A DNA stretch of 64,000 nt, taken from Scatosoma sp900555925 (lineage in GTDB: Bacteria > Bacillota > Clostridia > Christensenellales > Borkfalkiaceae). The notes below the pieces were generated by a model, which saw only the letters and a list, made by a program, of their open reading frames with translations, searched no databases and was not told where the DNA came from. A program made the position numbers and the translations under genes. The stretch is from positions 186,001 through 250,000 of the forward strand of contig CAUGYD010000001.1 in the NCBI GenBank assembly GCA_959603585.1. Direction: 5' to 3'. Every line of letters starts with the position of its first letter. Position 1 is the first letter of the stretch. Shown here in pieces: positions 23,083 through 31,445 of this stretch.

Positions 23083-23845
23083 GATAACCTCCTCTGACGG
23101 GAATCCCCCGTTCCGATAAATAATTTTTCAGTTCCTTTATGCCGAGCTGTCCGAAATGGAACAGCGACGCCGCGAGAGCCGCGTCCGCTCCGCCGTCCTC
23201 CAAAATTTCGGCAAAGTCCTGCTTTTTGCCCGCCCCGCCCGAGGCGATGACGGGAATATTCACGAGCGACGAAACCGCTTTCGTCAGCGGCACGTCGAAG
23301 CCCTCCTTGGTTCCGTCTCTGTCCATGCTGGTGAGGAGGATCTCCCCCGCGCCCAGCTTCTTCGCGCGGACGACCCATTCGAGAACGTCTATCCCCGTAT
23401 CGATGCGCCCGCCGTGCTTATAGACGTTCCAGCCGCCGCGGCCGTTCGATTTCGCGTCCACCGCCAGCACCACGCATTGGCTGCCGAATTTCAGCGCCGC
23501 CTCCGACAGCAGCGAAGGATTGTCCACCGCCGCGGAATTGACCGCGATTTTGTCCGCCCCGCAGGACAGGAGCGATGAAAAGTCCTCCACCGAGGAAATC
23601 CCGCCGCCGACCGTCAGGGGAATAAACACCTGCTCGCTGGCGCGGGAAATGACGTCCAGCCGCGTCTTTCTGCCGTCCGAGCTCGCCGTGATGTCGAGAA
23701 AAACCAGCTCGTCCGCGCCCGCCGCGTTATACGTCTTTGCCGCCTCCACGGGGTCGCCCGCGTCCCGCAGGGACACGAAGTTCACTCCCTTGACCACTCT
23801 GCCGTCCTTGATGTCGAGACAGGGAATAATCCTTTTACAAAGCAT
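23075..23845 (-). CDS. hisF: Imidazole glycerol phosphate synthase, cyclase subunit
   Basis: A TIM-barrel cyclase that pairs with HisH to turn PRFAR and ammonia into imidazole glycerol phosphate and AICAR. Of 256 residues, the start is RIIPCLDIKDGRVVKGVNF with the first catalytic Asp (D11), and the second catalytic Asp is in TSMDRDGTKEGFD. The phosphate-binding loops VGGGIS and ASGGAG are present. It overlaps hisA by 11 bases upstream and hisIE by 8 downstream, so translation is coupled. Confidence 0.97.
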   Translation of the reverse strand: MLCKRIIPCLDIKDGRVVKGVNFVSLRDAGDPVEAAKTYNAAGADELVFLDITASSDGRKTRLDVISRASEQVFIPLTVGGGISSVEDFSSLLSCGADKIAVNSAAVDNPSLLSEAALKFGSQCVVLAVDAKSNGRGGWNVYKHGGRIDTGIDVLEWVVRAKKLGAGEILLTSMDRDGTKEGFDVPLTKAVSSLVNIPVIASGGAGKKQDFAEILEDGGADAALAASLFHFGQLGIKELKNYLSERGIPVRGGYHG

Positions 23846-24563
23846 CTTCTCCGCCCCCTTGGAAGCGGGAGACCGCCTCCTTCAAATCTATCTTTCCCTC
23901 GTAAATCGAACGCCCCAAAATAGCTCCGTAAATGCCTTCTGACGCGAGCTTTTCGAGATCCGACAGGGAGGCTATCCCCCCCGAGGCTATCGTTTTAAGG
24001 CCCGTTTTACGGCTCAATTCGGCCGTTTCCTTCGCCGCCGCGCCCGAAAGAGCTCCGTCGCGGGAAACGTCCGTGAAAACGCAGTACTTCACGCCGAGCG
24101 AACGCGCCCGCTTTCCGAACGCCTCGCCCGTCTCCTTTCCCGTTTCCGTCCAGCCCTTGACGGAAAGAAAGCCGTTGCGGCAATCTATCCCCGCGACGAT
24201 TTTTTCCCCGAAGCGGGCGACCGCCGCTTCGAAAAGCGCGGGGTCGGTATGGCACACCGTGCCGAGGACGACGCGGGAAACGCCCGTTTCGAGGCGACTT
24301 TCGATTTCCTCCATCGTGCGGAGCCCGCCGCCGCTCTGGACTTTGATTCCCAAGGCGACGATTTCGGACAGAATTTTATCTGCGCGGCTTCCGCCGTCGA
24401 ACGCGCCGTCGAGATCCACGACGTGCAGCCATTCCGCACCCGCGTCCCGCCACTGTTTCGCCCTGTCGAGCGGGAGTCCGTAATCCGTGACGAGCTCCCT
24501 CTTTCCGTACAGGAGCCGCACCGCGCGGCCGCCCAAAATATCGATTGCGGGAAACAGTTTCAT
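23835..24563 (-). CDS. hisA: ProFAR isomerase
   Basis: Phosphoribosylformimino-5-aminoimidazole carboxamide ribotide isomerase, a TIM barrel of 242 residues. The general base Asp is in FPAIDILGGRAVRL and the acid Asp in FTDVSRDGALSG. Phosphate loops are QSGGGLR and ASGGIAS. The ATG at 24563 is chosen since it overlaps the hisH stop (ATGA) and gives the standard start MKLFPAIDI; upstream in-frame sequence belongs to hisH in another frame. Confidence 0.96.
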   Translation of the reverse strand: MKLFPAIDILGGRAVRLLYGKRELVTDYGLPLDRAKQWRDAGAEWLHVVDLDGAFDGGSRADKILSEIVALGIKVQSGGGLRTMEEIESRLETGVSRVVLGTVCHTDPALFEAAVARFGEKIVAGIDCRNGFLSVKGWTETGKETGEAFGKRARSLGVKYCVFTDVSRDGALSGAAAKETAELSRKTGLKTIASGGIASLSDLEKLASEGIYGAILGRSIYEGKIDLKEAVSRFQGGGEDAL

Positions 24564-25165
24564 GCCTTCACCCCCTTGACGGAAAGAAAATTTTTGAGAA
24601 GTCTGAGCCCCGTGTCCCCGCTCTTTTCGGGGTGGAACTGCACGCCGTAGACGTTTTGCCCGTTCCAGACCGCCGCGGAGTACCGCACGCCGTATTCGCA
24701 TTTCGCTATCGTGTCTAAGTCTCCCGCCGCCGCGTAATAGCTGTGGACGAAATAGAACTCGCTCCCTTCCTCGATCCCTTCAAAGAGCGGAGAACGGAGG
24801 GAAAAGACGCCGTTCCAGCCGATTTGGGGCACTTTCCCCGACGAAAAGCGGACGACGTCGCCGCGGCAGAAGCCGAGCCCCGCATTCTCCCCGTCCTCGA
24901 ACGAGCGTTCCAGCAAAAACTGCATGCCGAGGCAGATGCCGAGCACGGGCGTATCCTTCGCGCGGGTTTTGACGTAAATATCCAATCCGCGCGCTCTCAA
25001 AGCCGCCATTCCCTGTCCGAAAGAACCGACCCCCGGCAAAATCAGGCGGTCGCAGGTATCCAAAGCGGAAGTTTCCGAGGAAATCTCCGCGCGTTCGCCC
25101 AAAAATTCAAACGCTTTCTGCACCGAGCGGAGATTGCCCGTTCCGTAATCGAGAATCCCCGTCAT
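24560..25165 (-). CDS. hisH: Imidazole glycerol phosphate synthase, glutamine amidotransferase subunit
   Basis: A class I glutamine amidotransferase that supplies ammonia to HisF. Of 201 residues, it opens with GILDYGTGNLRSVQKA, has the oxyanion strand PGVGSF, the nucleophile Cys in GICLGMQFL, and the His-Glu pair in VQFHPEKSGDTGL. All catalytic residues are present. The start overlaps the hisB stop by 4 bases. Confidence 0.97.
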   Translation of the reverse strand: MTGILDYGTGNLRSVQKAFEFLGERAEISSETSALDTCDRLILPGVGSFGQGMAALRARGLDIYVKTRAKDTPVLGICLGMQFLLERSFEDGENAGLGFCRGDVVRFSSGKVPQIGWNGVFSLRSPLFEGIEEGSEFYFVHSYYAAAGDLDTIAKCEYGVRYSAAVWNGQNVYGVQFHPEKSGDTGLRLLKNFLSVKGVKA

Positions 25166-25752
25166 TCGAGCACTCCTTTCGACGAAGGAATCTTATCCGA
25201 CGTGACCGCGACGGCTTTCTTTATGCACCTTCCCAGCGCCTTGAACACCGCCTCCGCTTCGTGGTGGCGGTTGCCGCCTTTCAGCATCTTCACATAGGCG
25301 TTCACTCCGCCGCGGTAGCAAAACGCCCGCAAAAATTCCTCCACGAGCTCCAAGTCGAACGTGCCGCATTTTCCGTTTGCAAGGTCGGGACAGTCGAAGG
25401 AGAGATACCCCCGCCCGCTCAGATCCACCGCCACGAGCGCCGCCGTTTCGTCCATAGGCACTACGCAGTCGGCAAAGCGCTCGATGCCCTTTCTGTCGCC
25501 CAACGCTTCGCGGAAGGTCTCGCCCAAGGCGATGGCGACGTCCTCCGTCGAATGATGGTCGTCCACCTCCGTATCCCCGCGGCATACGACGGATAAATTG
25601 ATTCCCGAATGCGTCTTGAACAAATCGAGCATGTGATTCAAAAATCCCACGCCGCTGTCCACGGCGCCCGCGCCCTCTCCGTCCAAGTCCAGCGAGAGGA
25701 ATATTTCCGTCTCGTTCGTCCTTCTCTTTGTTTCCGCTTCCCTGCGTCTCAT
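25162..25752 (-). CDS. hisB: Imidazoleglycerol-phosphate dehydratase
   Basis: A manganese-dependent dehydratase making imidazole acetol phosphate. It is the monofunctional form (196 residues), without the phosphatase domain of E. coli HisB. Metal-ligand motifs are present: GFLNHMLDLFKTHSG, DDHHSTEDVAIALGE and the C-terminal GGNRHHEAEAVFKALG. The histidinol-phosphate phosphatase and the HisC aminotransferase that act after it are not encoded nearby. It ends with a 4-base overlap on hisH. Confidence 0.97.
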   Translation of the reverse strand: MRRREAETKRRTNETEIFLSLDLDGEGAGAVDSGVGFLNHMLDLFKTHSGINLSVVCRGDTEVDDHHSTEDVAIALGETFREALGDRKGIERFADCVVPMDETAALVAVDLSGRGYLSFDCPDLANGKCGTFDLELVEEFLRAFCYRGGVNAYVKMLKGGNRHHEAEAVFKALGRCIKKAVAVTSDKIPSSKGVLE

Positions 25753-25777
25753 GACGTCCGACCTCCTTTTGAAAAAC

Positions 25778-27052
25778 TCAACGCTTTTTCAGCCTTATTT
25801 TCACCGCGTTGGCATGCGCGTATAACCCCTCGTTCTCCGCCAGACGGACGATGTCCTCCCCGTCCGCGTTCAGCGCTTCCGCCGAATAGCGGATAACGCT
25901 CATCTTCCGACAGAACGTGTCCCTGTTCAACACTTCGAAAAACCGCGCCGAACCGCCCGTGGGCAGAATGTGGTCGGGCCCCGCAAAATAGTCCCCTACC
26001 GGCTCGGGCGTGCATCCGCCCAAAAAGACCGCGCCCGCGTTATGAATGAGCGGCAGAAGCCCCTCGGGGTCCCGCGTGTAAATTTCAAGGTGCTCGGGCG
26101 CGATTTTATCCGCGAGCGCCGCCGCTTCCTTCAAGTCCTTCACGACGACGATTCCGCCGCCGTGCTCCAAAGAATATTCCGCGATTTCCTTTCGGGGAAG
26201 AAGCGCGCACTGACGCGCGGTCTCCGTCGCCAGAATATCCGCGAATCCTTCGTCGTCCGTCAGTACGATCGAGCGGGAACGCCTGTCGTGCTCCGCCTGC
26301 GAAAGCATGTCCGCAGCCACATATGCCGCATTCGCCGCACCGTCCGCGATGATGAGAATTTCGCTCGGCCCCGCCAGCATGTCTATGCCCACCTGACCGT
26401 AAACTTCCTTTTTCGCAAGCGTCACGTAAATGTTCCCCGGCCCCGCCACGACGTCGACTTTCGGGACGCTCTCGCTGCCGCAGGCAAACGCCGCCACAGC
26501 CTGCGCTCCGCCCATCTTGAACACCGCTTCCACCCCGCATTCCTTCGCCGCCACCAGCGTCGCGGGATGAATTTTTCCGTCCTTCGCGGGCGTCGCCATA
26601 TAAATGTGCTTCACCCCCGCCGCCTTCGCGGGCAGAACGCCCATCAAAACCGAAGAAAACAGCGGCGCGGTGCCGCCGGGAACATAAATGCCCGCGCGCT
26701 CCACCGGACGCAATACGTAACCCGTCGTCCTGCCCGTTTCGTCCGTGCGGACGTCTCCTTCCGTATTCCCGCGGGAATGATATTCCAAAATCCGCTCCTT
26801 CGCGCGGCGGAGAGAAGAGAGCAAATCGGGCTCTATCGCCGCATACGCCTTCGAAAACTCCTCCTCGCTCACGCGGAAAGTATCTTTCGTAAGGCGGGTG
26901 CCGTCGAATTTTTCTTCATAGCCGAATATCGCTTCGTCGCCGCGGCGGCGCACGTCGTCGACGATTTTCCGCACCGTCTCCGCCGCTTCCGCGTCGTCGA
27001 AATTACTCCGCTTCAAAAGTTCGCCGCAATTTTCGGCCGTATAAATTTTCAT
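25778..27052 (-). CDS. hisD: Histidinol dehydrogenase
   Basis: A zinc NAD-dependent enzyme oxidising L-histidinol to L-histidine in two steps. Of 424 residues, motifs include YVPGGTAPLFSSVLMG, GGAQAVAAFACGSESVPKVD, AGPGNIYV, GPSEILIIAD and the catalytic DMLSQAEHD (Glu/His). The C-terminal HILPTGGSARFF is also intact. The ATG at 27052 is chosen: it has GGAG ten bases upstream and gives the usual MKIYTAEN start, while the open frame upstream lies in the repeat-bearing spacer. It is separated from hisG by a 269-base spacer, the one wide gap in the operon. Confidence 0.96.
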   Translation of the reverse strand: MKIYTAENCGELLKRSNFDDAEAAETVRKIVDDVRRRGDEAIFGYEEKFDGTRLTKDTFRVSEEEFSKAYAAIEPDLLSSLRRAKERILEYHSRGNTEGDVRTDETGRTTGYVLRPVERAGIYVPGGTAPLFSSVLMGVLPAKAAGVKHIYMATPAKDGKIHPATLVAAKECGVEAVFKMGGAQAVAAFACGSESVPKVDVVAGPGNIYVTLAKKEVYGQVGIDMLAGPSEILIIADGAANAAYVAADMLSQAEHDRRSRSIVLTDDEGFADILATETARQCALLPRKEIAEYSLEHGGGIVVVKDLKEAAALADKIAPEHLEIYTRDPEGLLPLIHNAGAVFLGGCTPEPVGDYFAGPDHILPTGGSARFFEVLNRDTFCRKMSVIRYSAEALNADGEDIVRLAENEGLYAHANAVKIRLKKR

Positions 27053-27321
27053 GACGAAATCTCCTCTTTTGATTTGAAAAAACAGATTCGGAAAAACCCA
27101 AAAGCATAAGCGCGACAACGGACTCTGCCACTTTCGTCCCGCCGTTTCGGGAAACAGATACGAGCAAGACAAGGAACTTGTAGGGACAACCGATTTTGGG
27201 CAACAGTTGCGAGCAAGCCGCGAAGCGCGCGGATTTTCGGAAGGGAGCGTACACCGAAGTACGTGACCGACGAAAAACGCAAGCGCGACAACGGATTGCG
27301 ACGTCAAATGTTGTTCAAAAA
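27053..27321. repeat. 269-base spacer with nested direct repeats inside the his operon
   Basis: No gene is supported. The 15-base AAGCGCGACAACGGA occurs at 27108-27122 and 27281-27295. A second imperfect pair of about 20 bases (ending ACGAGCAAG / GCGAGCAAG) lies at 27149-27168 and 27198-27217. The first repeat pair nearly frames the spacer. This could be a small interspersed element. Confidence 0.6.
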
Positions 27322-27945
27322 CTATCCGACGATTGCTTTCATTCTGTCTATAATCGGCAAAATCACGTCCGCCTTCCTCTTCAAGCTGACTTTATTCACC
27401 ACCAGCCGCGCGGAAACGTCGAATACTTCCTCCAAAACCACCAGCCCGTTCGCCCGAAGCGTCGAGCCCGTCTGCACCACGTCGAAAATCACGTCCGAAA
27501 GCCCCGTGACGGGCGCCAGCTCGATAGAGCCGTTCAACGGAATGATTTCCACGTCCTCGCCGCGACCCGCGTACAGCTTCCGCGCGGTGTGTACGTATTT
27601 CGTCGCAACCCGAAGGTGCGGATTGGTCAAAAGCTCCTTCTTCTCGGGATAGCCCGCCACGCACAGTTTACACGGCTCGAATTTCAGATCCAGCATTTCG
27701 TACAGATCTTTCTCGTGTTCGAGAAGGGTGTCCTTTCCGACGATCCCCATATCCGCTATCCCGTATTCCACATACGTGGGAACGTCCGACGGCTTGACCA
27801 AAAAGAACGAAAATTTTTTATCCGCGCTTTCCAGCACCAGCTTCCGCGTGTCCGAAAAGACGACCGACGCATCGATACCGCATTTTTCAAAGAGCTCCGC
27901 GCTCTCGTTCGCCAGCCTGCCCTTTGCGAGCGCCACCGTAATCAT
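27322..27945 (-). CDS. hisG: ATP phosphoribosyltransferase, short form
   Basis: Catalyses the first committed step, ATP plus PRPP to phosphoribosyl-ATP. It has 207 residues and so is the short HisG(S), which lacks the C-terminal allosteric domain and needs HisZ; hisZ is next to it. Motifs: ITVALAKGRLANES at the start, the substrate region VPTYVEYGIADMGIVGKDTL, and the PRPP loop DVVQTGSTLRANGL. The ATG at 27945 overlaps the hisZ stop (ATGA) and fits the family start. Feedback by histidine should act through HisZ. Confidence 0.96.
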   Translation of the reverse strand: MITVALAKGRLANESAELFEKCGIDASVVFSDTRKLVLESADKKFSFFLVKPSDVPTYVEYGIADMGIVGKDTLLEHEKDLYEMLDLKFEPCKLCVAGYPEKKELLTNPHLRVATKYVHTARKLYAGRGEDVEIIPLNGSIELAPVTGLSDVIFDVVQTGSTLRANGLVVLEEVFDVSARLVVNKVSLKRKADVILPIIDRMKAIVG

Positions 27946-29132
27946 AAGCGTTTCACCCCCTCTTTCTCCGCGACGAGAACGCATTTCGCGTTTCTCTCCG
28001 CCGCATAGCGTATTCCCTCTTTCTCGCTTCCCGTATACAGATCGGCGGTCTTTCTCTCCCCCGTTAAACGGAGGTACTCCCTATATGCCGTCGCCTCGGC
28101 GCCTTCCTTTGCCACGATGACCGCGTCGGGCGCGGGGAGCTTTTCCACCTTTCCCTTGCGTTCCAGCGCCATGAGAATGCGTTTCAAGCCCATGGCGAAC
28201 CCCACGGCGGGAATATGTTTCCCGAAATCGTCCGCGAGATAATCGTAGCGGCCGCCGCTCAGGACGGGCGCGCCCAAAGCGCCCGTCAGGCCCGTAAAGA
28301 CGATTCCCGAATAATAGGACAGGCTCTTGACCGTTCCCAAGTCGAAAGAGACGTATTTTTCCAAGCCGAATTCTTTGAGGAGCGCATGCACCTTTTTGAG
28401 ATGTTCGAGAGCGGAAAGCGCGCCCTTATCTTCCGTCAGCTTCTCCGCGCGGGAAAATACCTCCTCCCCGCCGAACAGCGACGGGAGAGAGAGCAGAGCC
28501 TCCGCCGCGCGGCCGTCCACTCCCGCTTCCTTCAAGGCGAGCATCGTACCCACCGAGTCCTTGGCGTTGATGGAGACGCGGACCTTTTCCGTATACTCCT
28601 CGTTCACGCCCAGTCCCGAAAGCAGACCCTTGAAAAATCCCACGTGTCCCACGTCTACCGTGAAATCGTCGAGCCCCGTCTCCTTCATGCATTCCACGGC
28701 GAAGGCGATCGCCTGTGCGTCGGAAAACGCCCCGCTCACGCCCAAAAATTCCACGCCCGCCTGCAAGTATCCGCGGCGGGACATGTTTCCCGCCGTCTCC
28801 GCGTTGTTCCAGACCTCCGAAACGTACGCGAAGCGGCCCGAAGGGACTTTGAGCTTCGTCGCCGCCATCCGCGCAACCGCGAGCGTCATGTCGGGGCGGA
28901 GCACCAACAGCGAGCCGTCGCCGTCCGTCATCTTGAACATCTGACGCTGCGGGATACGGTTGCGGATTTCCGCAAACGTATCGTAATATTCGACGGCGGA
29001 ACTCTCCAAGAACCGACAGCCCGCCAGACGGAATTTATTTTTCAGCTTTTCCGTAAGCAGGGAAACGTTGTAGTATTCTTCGGGCAGCAAATCCTGCACG
29101 CCCGCAGGCAATTTATAATGATTCATACGCAA
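27942..29132 (-). CDS. hisZ: ATP phosphoribosyltransferase regulatory subunit
   Basis: A histidyl-tRNA-synthetase-like protein without aminoacylation function that activates short HisG and senses histidine. Of 396 residues, class II synthetase motifs are recognisable: motif 2-like MFKMTDGDGSLLVLRPDMT, the SYYSGIVFTG histidine loop and motif 3-like PAVGFAMGLKRIL. Start choice: TTG at 29132 lies eight bases after GAGGAG, while ATG at 29126 is fourteen bases away, so the TTG fits better. It has no tRNA anticodon-binding signature that I can confirm, and context (first gene of the his operon) settles HisZ over HisS. Confidence 0.92.
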   Translation of the reverse strand: MRMNHYKLPAGVQDLLPEEYYNVSLLTEKLKNKFRLAGCRFLESSAVEYYDTFAEIRNRIPQRQMFKMTDGDGSLLVLRPDMTLAVARMAATKLKVPSGRFAYVSEVWNNAETAGNMSRRGYLQAGVEFLGVSGAFSDAQAIAFAVECMKETGLDDFTVDVGHVGFFKGLLSGLGVNEEYTEKVRVSINAKDSVGTMLALKEAGVDGRAAEALLSLPSLFGGEEVFSRAEKLTEDKGALSALEHLKKVHALLKEFGLEKYVSFDLGTVKSLSYYSGIVFTGLTGALGAPVLSGGRYDYLADDFGKHIPAVGFAMGLKRILMALERKGKVEKLPAPDAVIVAKEGAEATAYREYLRLTGERKTADLYTGSEKEGIRYAAERNAKCVLVAEKEGVKRL

Positions 29133-29150
29133 TAATTAAACTCCTCTTTT

Positions 29151-29179
29151 ATTATACTACAAATTCCGCGTTTCGTCAA
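29151..29179 (-). promoter_or_regulatory. Promoter of the his operon
   Basis: Minus strand TTGACG (29179-29174), a 17-base spacer and TATAAT (29156-29151). The GAGGAG ribosome binding site (29146-29141) begins only five bases after the -10, so the leader must be about 12-18 bases. There is no room for a T-box or attenuator. Confidence 0.8.
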
Positions 29180-29190
29180 TGTTTATACAA

Positions 29191-29236
29191 AGAAAAAAGC
29201 CGCGGAACGCAAAACTTTTCCGCGTCCCGCGGCTTT
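29191..29236 (-). terminator. Terminator after recG
   Basis: Arms AAAGCCGCGG/CCGCGGCTTT (29196-29205, 29227-29236) and a T run on the minus strand, right after the recG stop. Confidence 0.85.
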
Positions 29237-29243
29237 GCCGATT

Positions 29244-31253
29244 TCAGTTGAGCACCACGTCTTTTAGACTGTTATATTTTCTCAGCGCCGCTTCGCGCAA
29301 TTCCTCCGTGTCGTAATGCCCCTCGAACGCTTCGTCCGACATCTTCTTCGCCGCGAAAATCACGTTGGCGGGATATTGCAGGTTGCGTATCTCGTTCAGC
29401 ATCTTCCCCGACTGACGGGTGCCGAAAAAGTCGCCGCTTCCACGCATTTCCAAATCCTTCTCCGCGATTTTGAAACCGTCCGTGTTGTTCTTTAACGTTA
29501 AAAGTCGCTCCCTTGCCGTATCGCTCTCCGCGCCCATCAACAGGAAACAATAACTCTTTTCGCTGCCCCGCCCCACGCGCCCACGGAGCTGATGGAGCTG
29601 CGAAAGGCCGAAGCGCTCCGCGTTATAAATGACCATAATCGTCGCGTTCGGCACGTCCACCCCCACTTCGATGACCGTCGTCGATACGAGGCAGTCGTAT
29701 TTCCCGTCCTTGAACGCCTGCATGATTTCCGACTTTTCCTTATCTTTCATCTTCCCGTGCAACAGCGCGAAACGCACGAACGGCAGGCGGGTTTTCAATT
29801 CCTCGAACAGCTCCTTGACGCTGATGAGCGTCCCCTCCTCGTCGTCCTCGTCTATCTTGGAGCAGACGAAATACGCCTGCTTGCCCGCGCGCACTTCCCT
29901 GCCGATATAGTCCAGCATATCCTCATAGCGGGAAGCGGAAATGATGCTCGTCGCAATCTCCTGTCTCTCCTTGGGCTTATCCGAAATCGTCGTGATGTCC
30001 AGATCCCCGTAAAAGATGAGCGACAGCGTTCGGGGAATGGGCGTGGCGCTCATGACCAGCATGTCCGCTCCCTCCCCCTTTTCCGCAAGCGCGTTCCTTT
30101 GAGCCACGCCGAAGCGGTGCTGTTCGTCGCAGACGATAAACGAGAGGTCGGGAATTTCCACGTCGCCTTGCAGCATCGCGTGCGTGCCGCACACGATGTC
30201 GATTTCTCCGCTTTTCAGGCGCGCTTTCAGTTCCCGCTTTTCCTTTGCCGTCATTCCGCCCGCAAGATACCCTACGGTATAATCGGGAAAATATCTTTGA
30301 AGGAGCGCGTAATTCTGCGCCGCGAGCACTTCCGTCGGAGAGAGATACGCCGCCTTATAACCGCTCTTTACCGCCATGAAAATGCCGCAGAGCGCCACCG
30401 CCGTCTTGCCGCTCCCCACGTCGCCTTGCAGGAGCCTGTTCATGCGCGACGGGGAATGGAGATTTTCAAAAATTTCGTTGACCGCGTGTTTCTGCCCGTT
30501 CGTAAATTCAAAGCCGAAACGGTCGGCAAAGCCCTTGACGTCCGCCGCGGAAGCCGTATATTTATGAATCCTGACGTCCTCCTTATCTCCCTTGATCAGC
30601 TTGAAAGCGGAAATGAGGACAAAGTATTCTTCCAAAGCGATGCGCTCCGCCGCCTCGTCCTTCGACGCCATGTCGGGCGGGTTATGAATATCGAAATAAC
30701 ACTTCGCGAGCGGGCTGAGTCCGTATTTTTCGACGATCTTTTCGGGAATCACGCTGTCGATTCGGACTTTTTGAAGTGCCGCCTTCACCGCTTCGCGGAC
30801 GATTTTTTGCGTCAGGGAGCCTTTCAGGGAATAGACGGGCACGATTCCTTTCAGACGGTAATTTTTATCGAGCGGCTCAAACGAGGGATTGACCAGGGAC
30901 ACCTGTCCGTATTTGTTTTGAACGCGGCCGTAAAAGAGATATTCGCCCGTTTTGAGCCTGTCCCGCACATACGGCTGATTGAACCACACCACCGTGAACG
31001 GCAGTCCGTCCTGATTACAGTACGCCTTGACGGTCTTTAAGCGGCTCATGTAATTGACGGGCGCGACCTGCACCACTTCGCATGCCACGAGCGCCATGTC
31101 GTTATGGTACGCCGTCCGAAGGGACGAACGCTCGGTGAGGTCGAGATAGGCGCGCGGATAAAAACGGATCAAATCGTCCCCGTCGAAAACGCCCAGCTTA
31201 TTGAAATCCTTTTCCCGCTTTTCGCCGATGATACGAAGGGAAGAAAGTTTCAT
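29244..31253 (-). CDS. recG: ATP-dependent DNA helicase RecG
   Basis: A branch-migration helicase that remodels stalled forks, D-loops and R-loops. Of 669 residues: wedge/OB domain (about 1-200, with VWFNQPYVRDRLKTGEYLFYGRV), then SF2 helicase lobes with Walker A GDVGSGKTAVA, DEQH box in CDEQHRFGVAQRN, SATPIPRTL (motif III), and motif VI HQLRGRVGRGSEKSYC. The start is placed at the second ATG (31253), since GGGAGG is seven bases before it; the ATG at 31259 is only one base from that site. A hairpin with a T run lies 18 bases upstream. Confidence 0.96.
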   Translation of the reverse strand: MKLSSLRIIGEKREKDFNKLGVFDGDDLIRFYPRAYLDLTERSSLRTAYHNDMALVACEVVQVAPVNYMSRLKTVKAYCNQDGLPFTVVWFNQPYVRDRLKTGEYLFYGRVQNKYGQVSLVNPSFEPLDKNYRLKGIVPVYSLKGSLTQKIVREAVKAALQKVRIDSVIPEKIVEKYGLSPLAKCYFDIHNPPDMASKDEAAERIALEEYFVLISAFKLIKGDKEDVRIHKYTASAADVKGFADRFGFEFTNGQKHAVNEIFENLHSPSRMNRLLQGDVGSGKTAVALCGIFMAVKSGYKAAYLSPTEVLAAQNYALLQRYFPDYTVGYLAGGMTAKEKRELKARLKSGEIDIVCGTHAMLQGDVEIPDLSFIVCDEQHRFGVAQRNALAEKGEGADMLVMSATPIPRTLSLIFYGDLDITTISDKPKERQEIATSIISASRYEDMLDYIGREVRAGKQAYFVCSKIDEDDEEGTLISVKELFEELKTRLPFVRFALLHGKMKDKEKSEIMQAFKDGKYDCLVSTTVIEVGVDVPNATIMVIYNAERFGLSQLHQLRGRVGRGSEKSYCFLLMGAESDTARERLLTLKNNTDGFKIAEKDLEMRGSGDFFGTRQSGKMLNEIRNLQYPANVIFAAKKMSDEAFEGHYDTEELREAALRKYNSLKDVVLN

Positions 31254-31270
31254 GGTCATACCTCCCGTGG

Positions 31271-31312
31271 AAGAAAAAAGCGGGGGAAAGGCTCTGCCTC
31301 CGCCCCCGCTTT
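31271..31312 (-). terminator. Terminator-like hairpin between fakA and recG
   Basis: Arms AAAGCGGGGG/CCCCCGCTTT (31277-31286, 31303-31312) and a T run. It ends just before the recG ribosome binding site. It may end fakA transcripts or act as an attenuator in a recG leader. Confidence 0.7.
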
Positions 31313-31445
31313 CGTAACGTCTATATATTCAAGGGACTTCCGTCCCCGTACAAGGGAGTTTTCCTCCCTCCTCTCTCATGATTTCAGTCTGCGGAAAAAA
31401 TCGAATAATTATGCTTTCCCGTTCGCAAAATTTACATATATGCGT

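Noticed and set aside
29133..29243. T-box or attenuator for the his operon
   Set aside because: The promoter's -10 is only about 18 bases from the start codon. The hairpin in this stretch belongs to the recG terminator.
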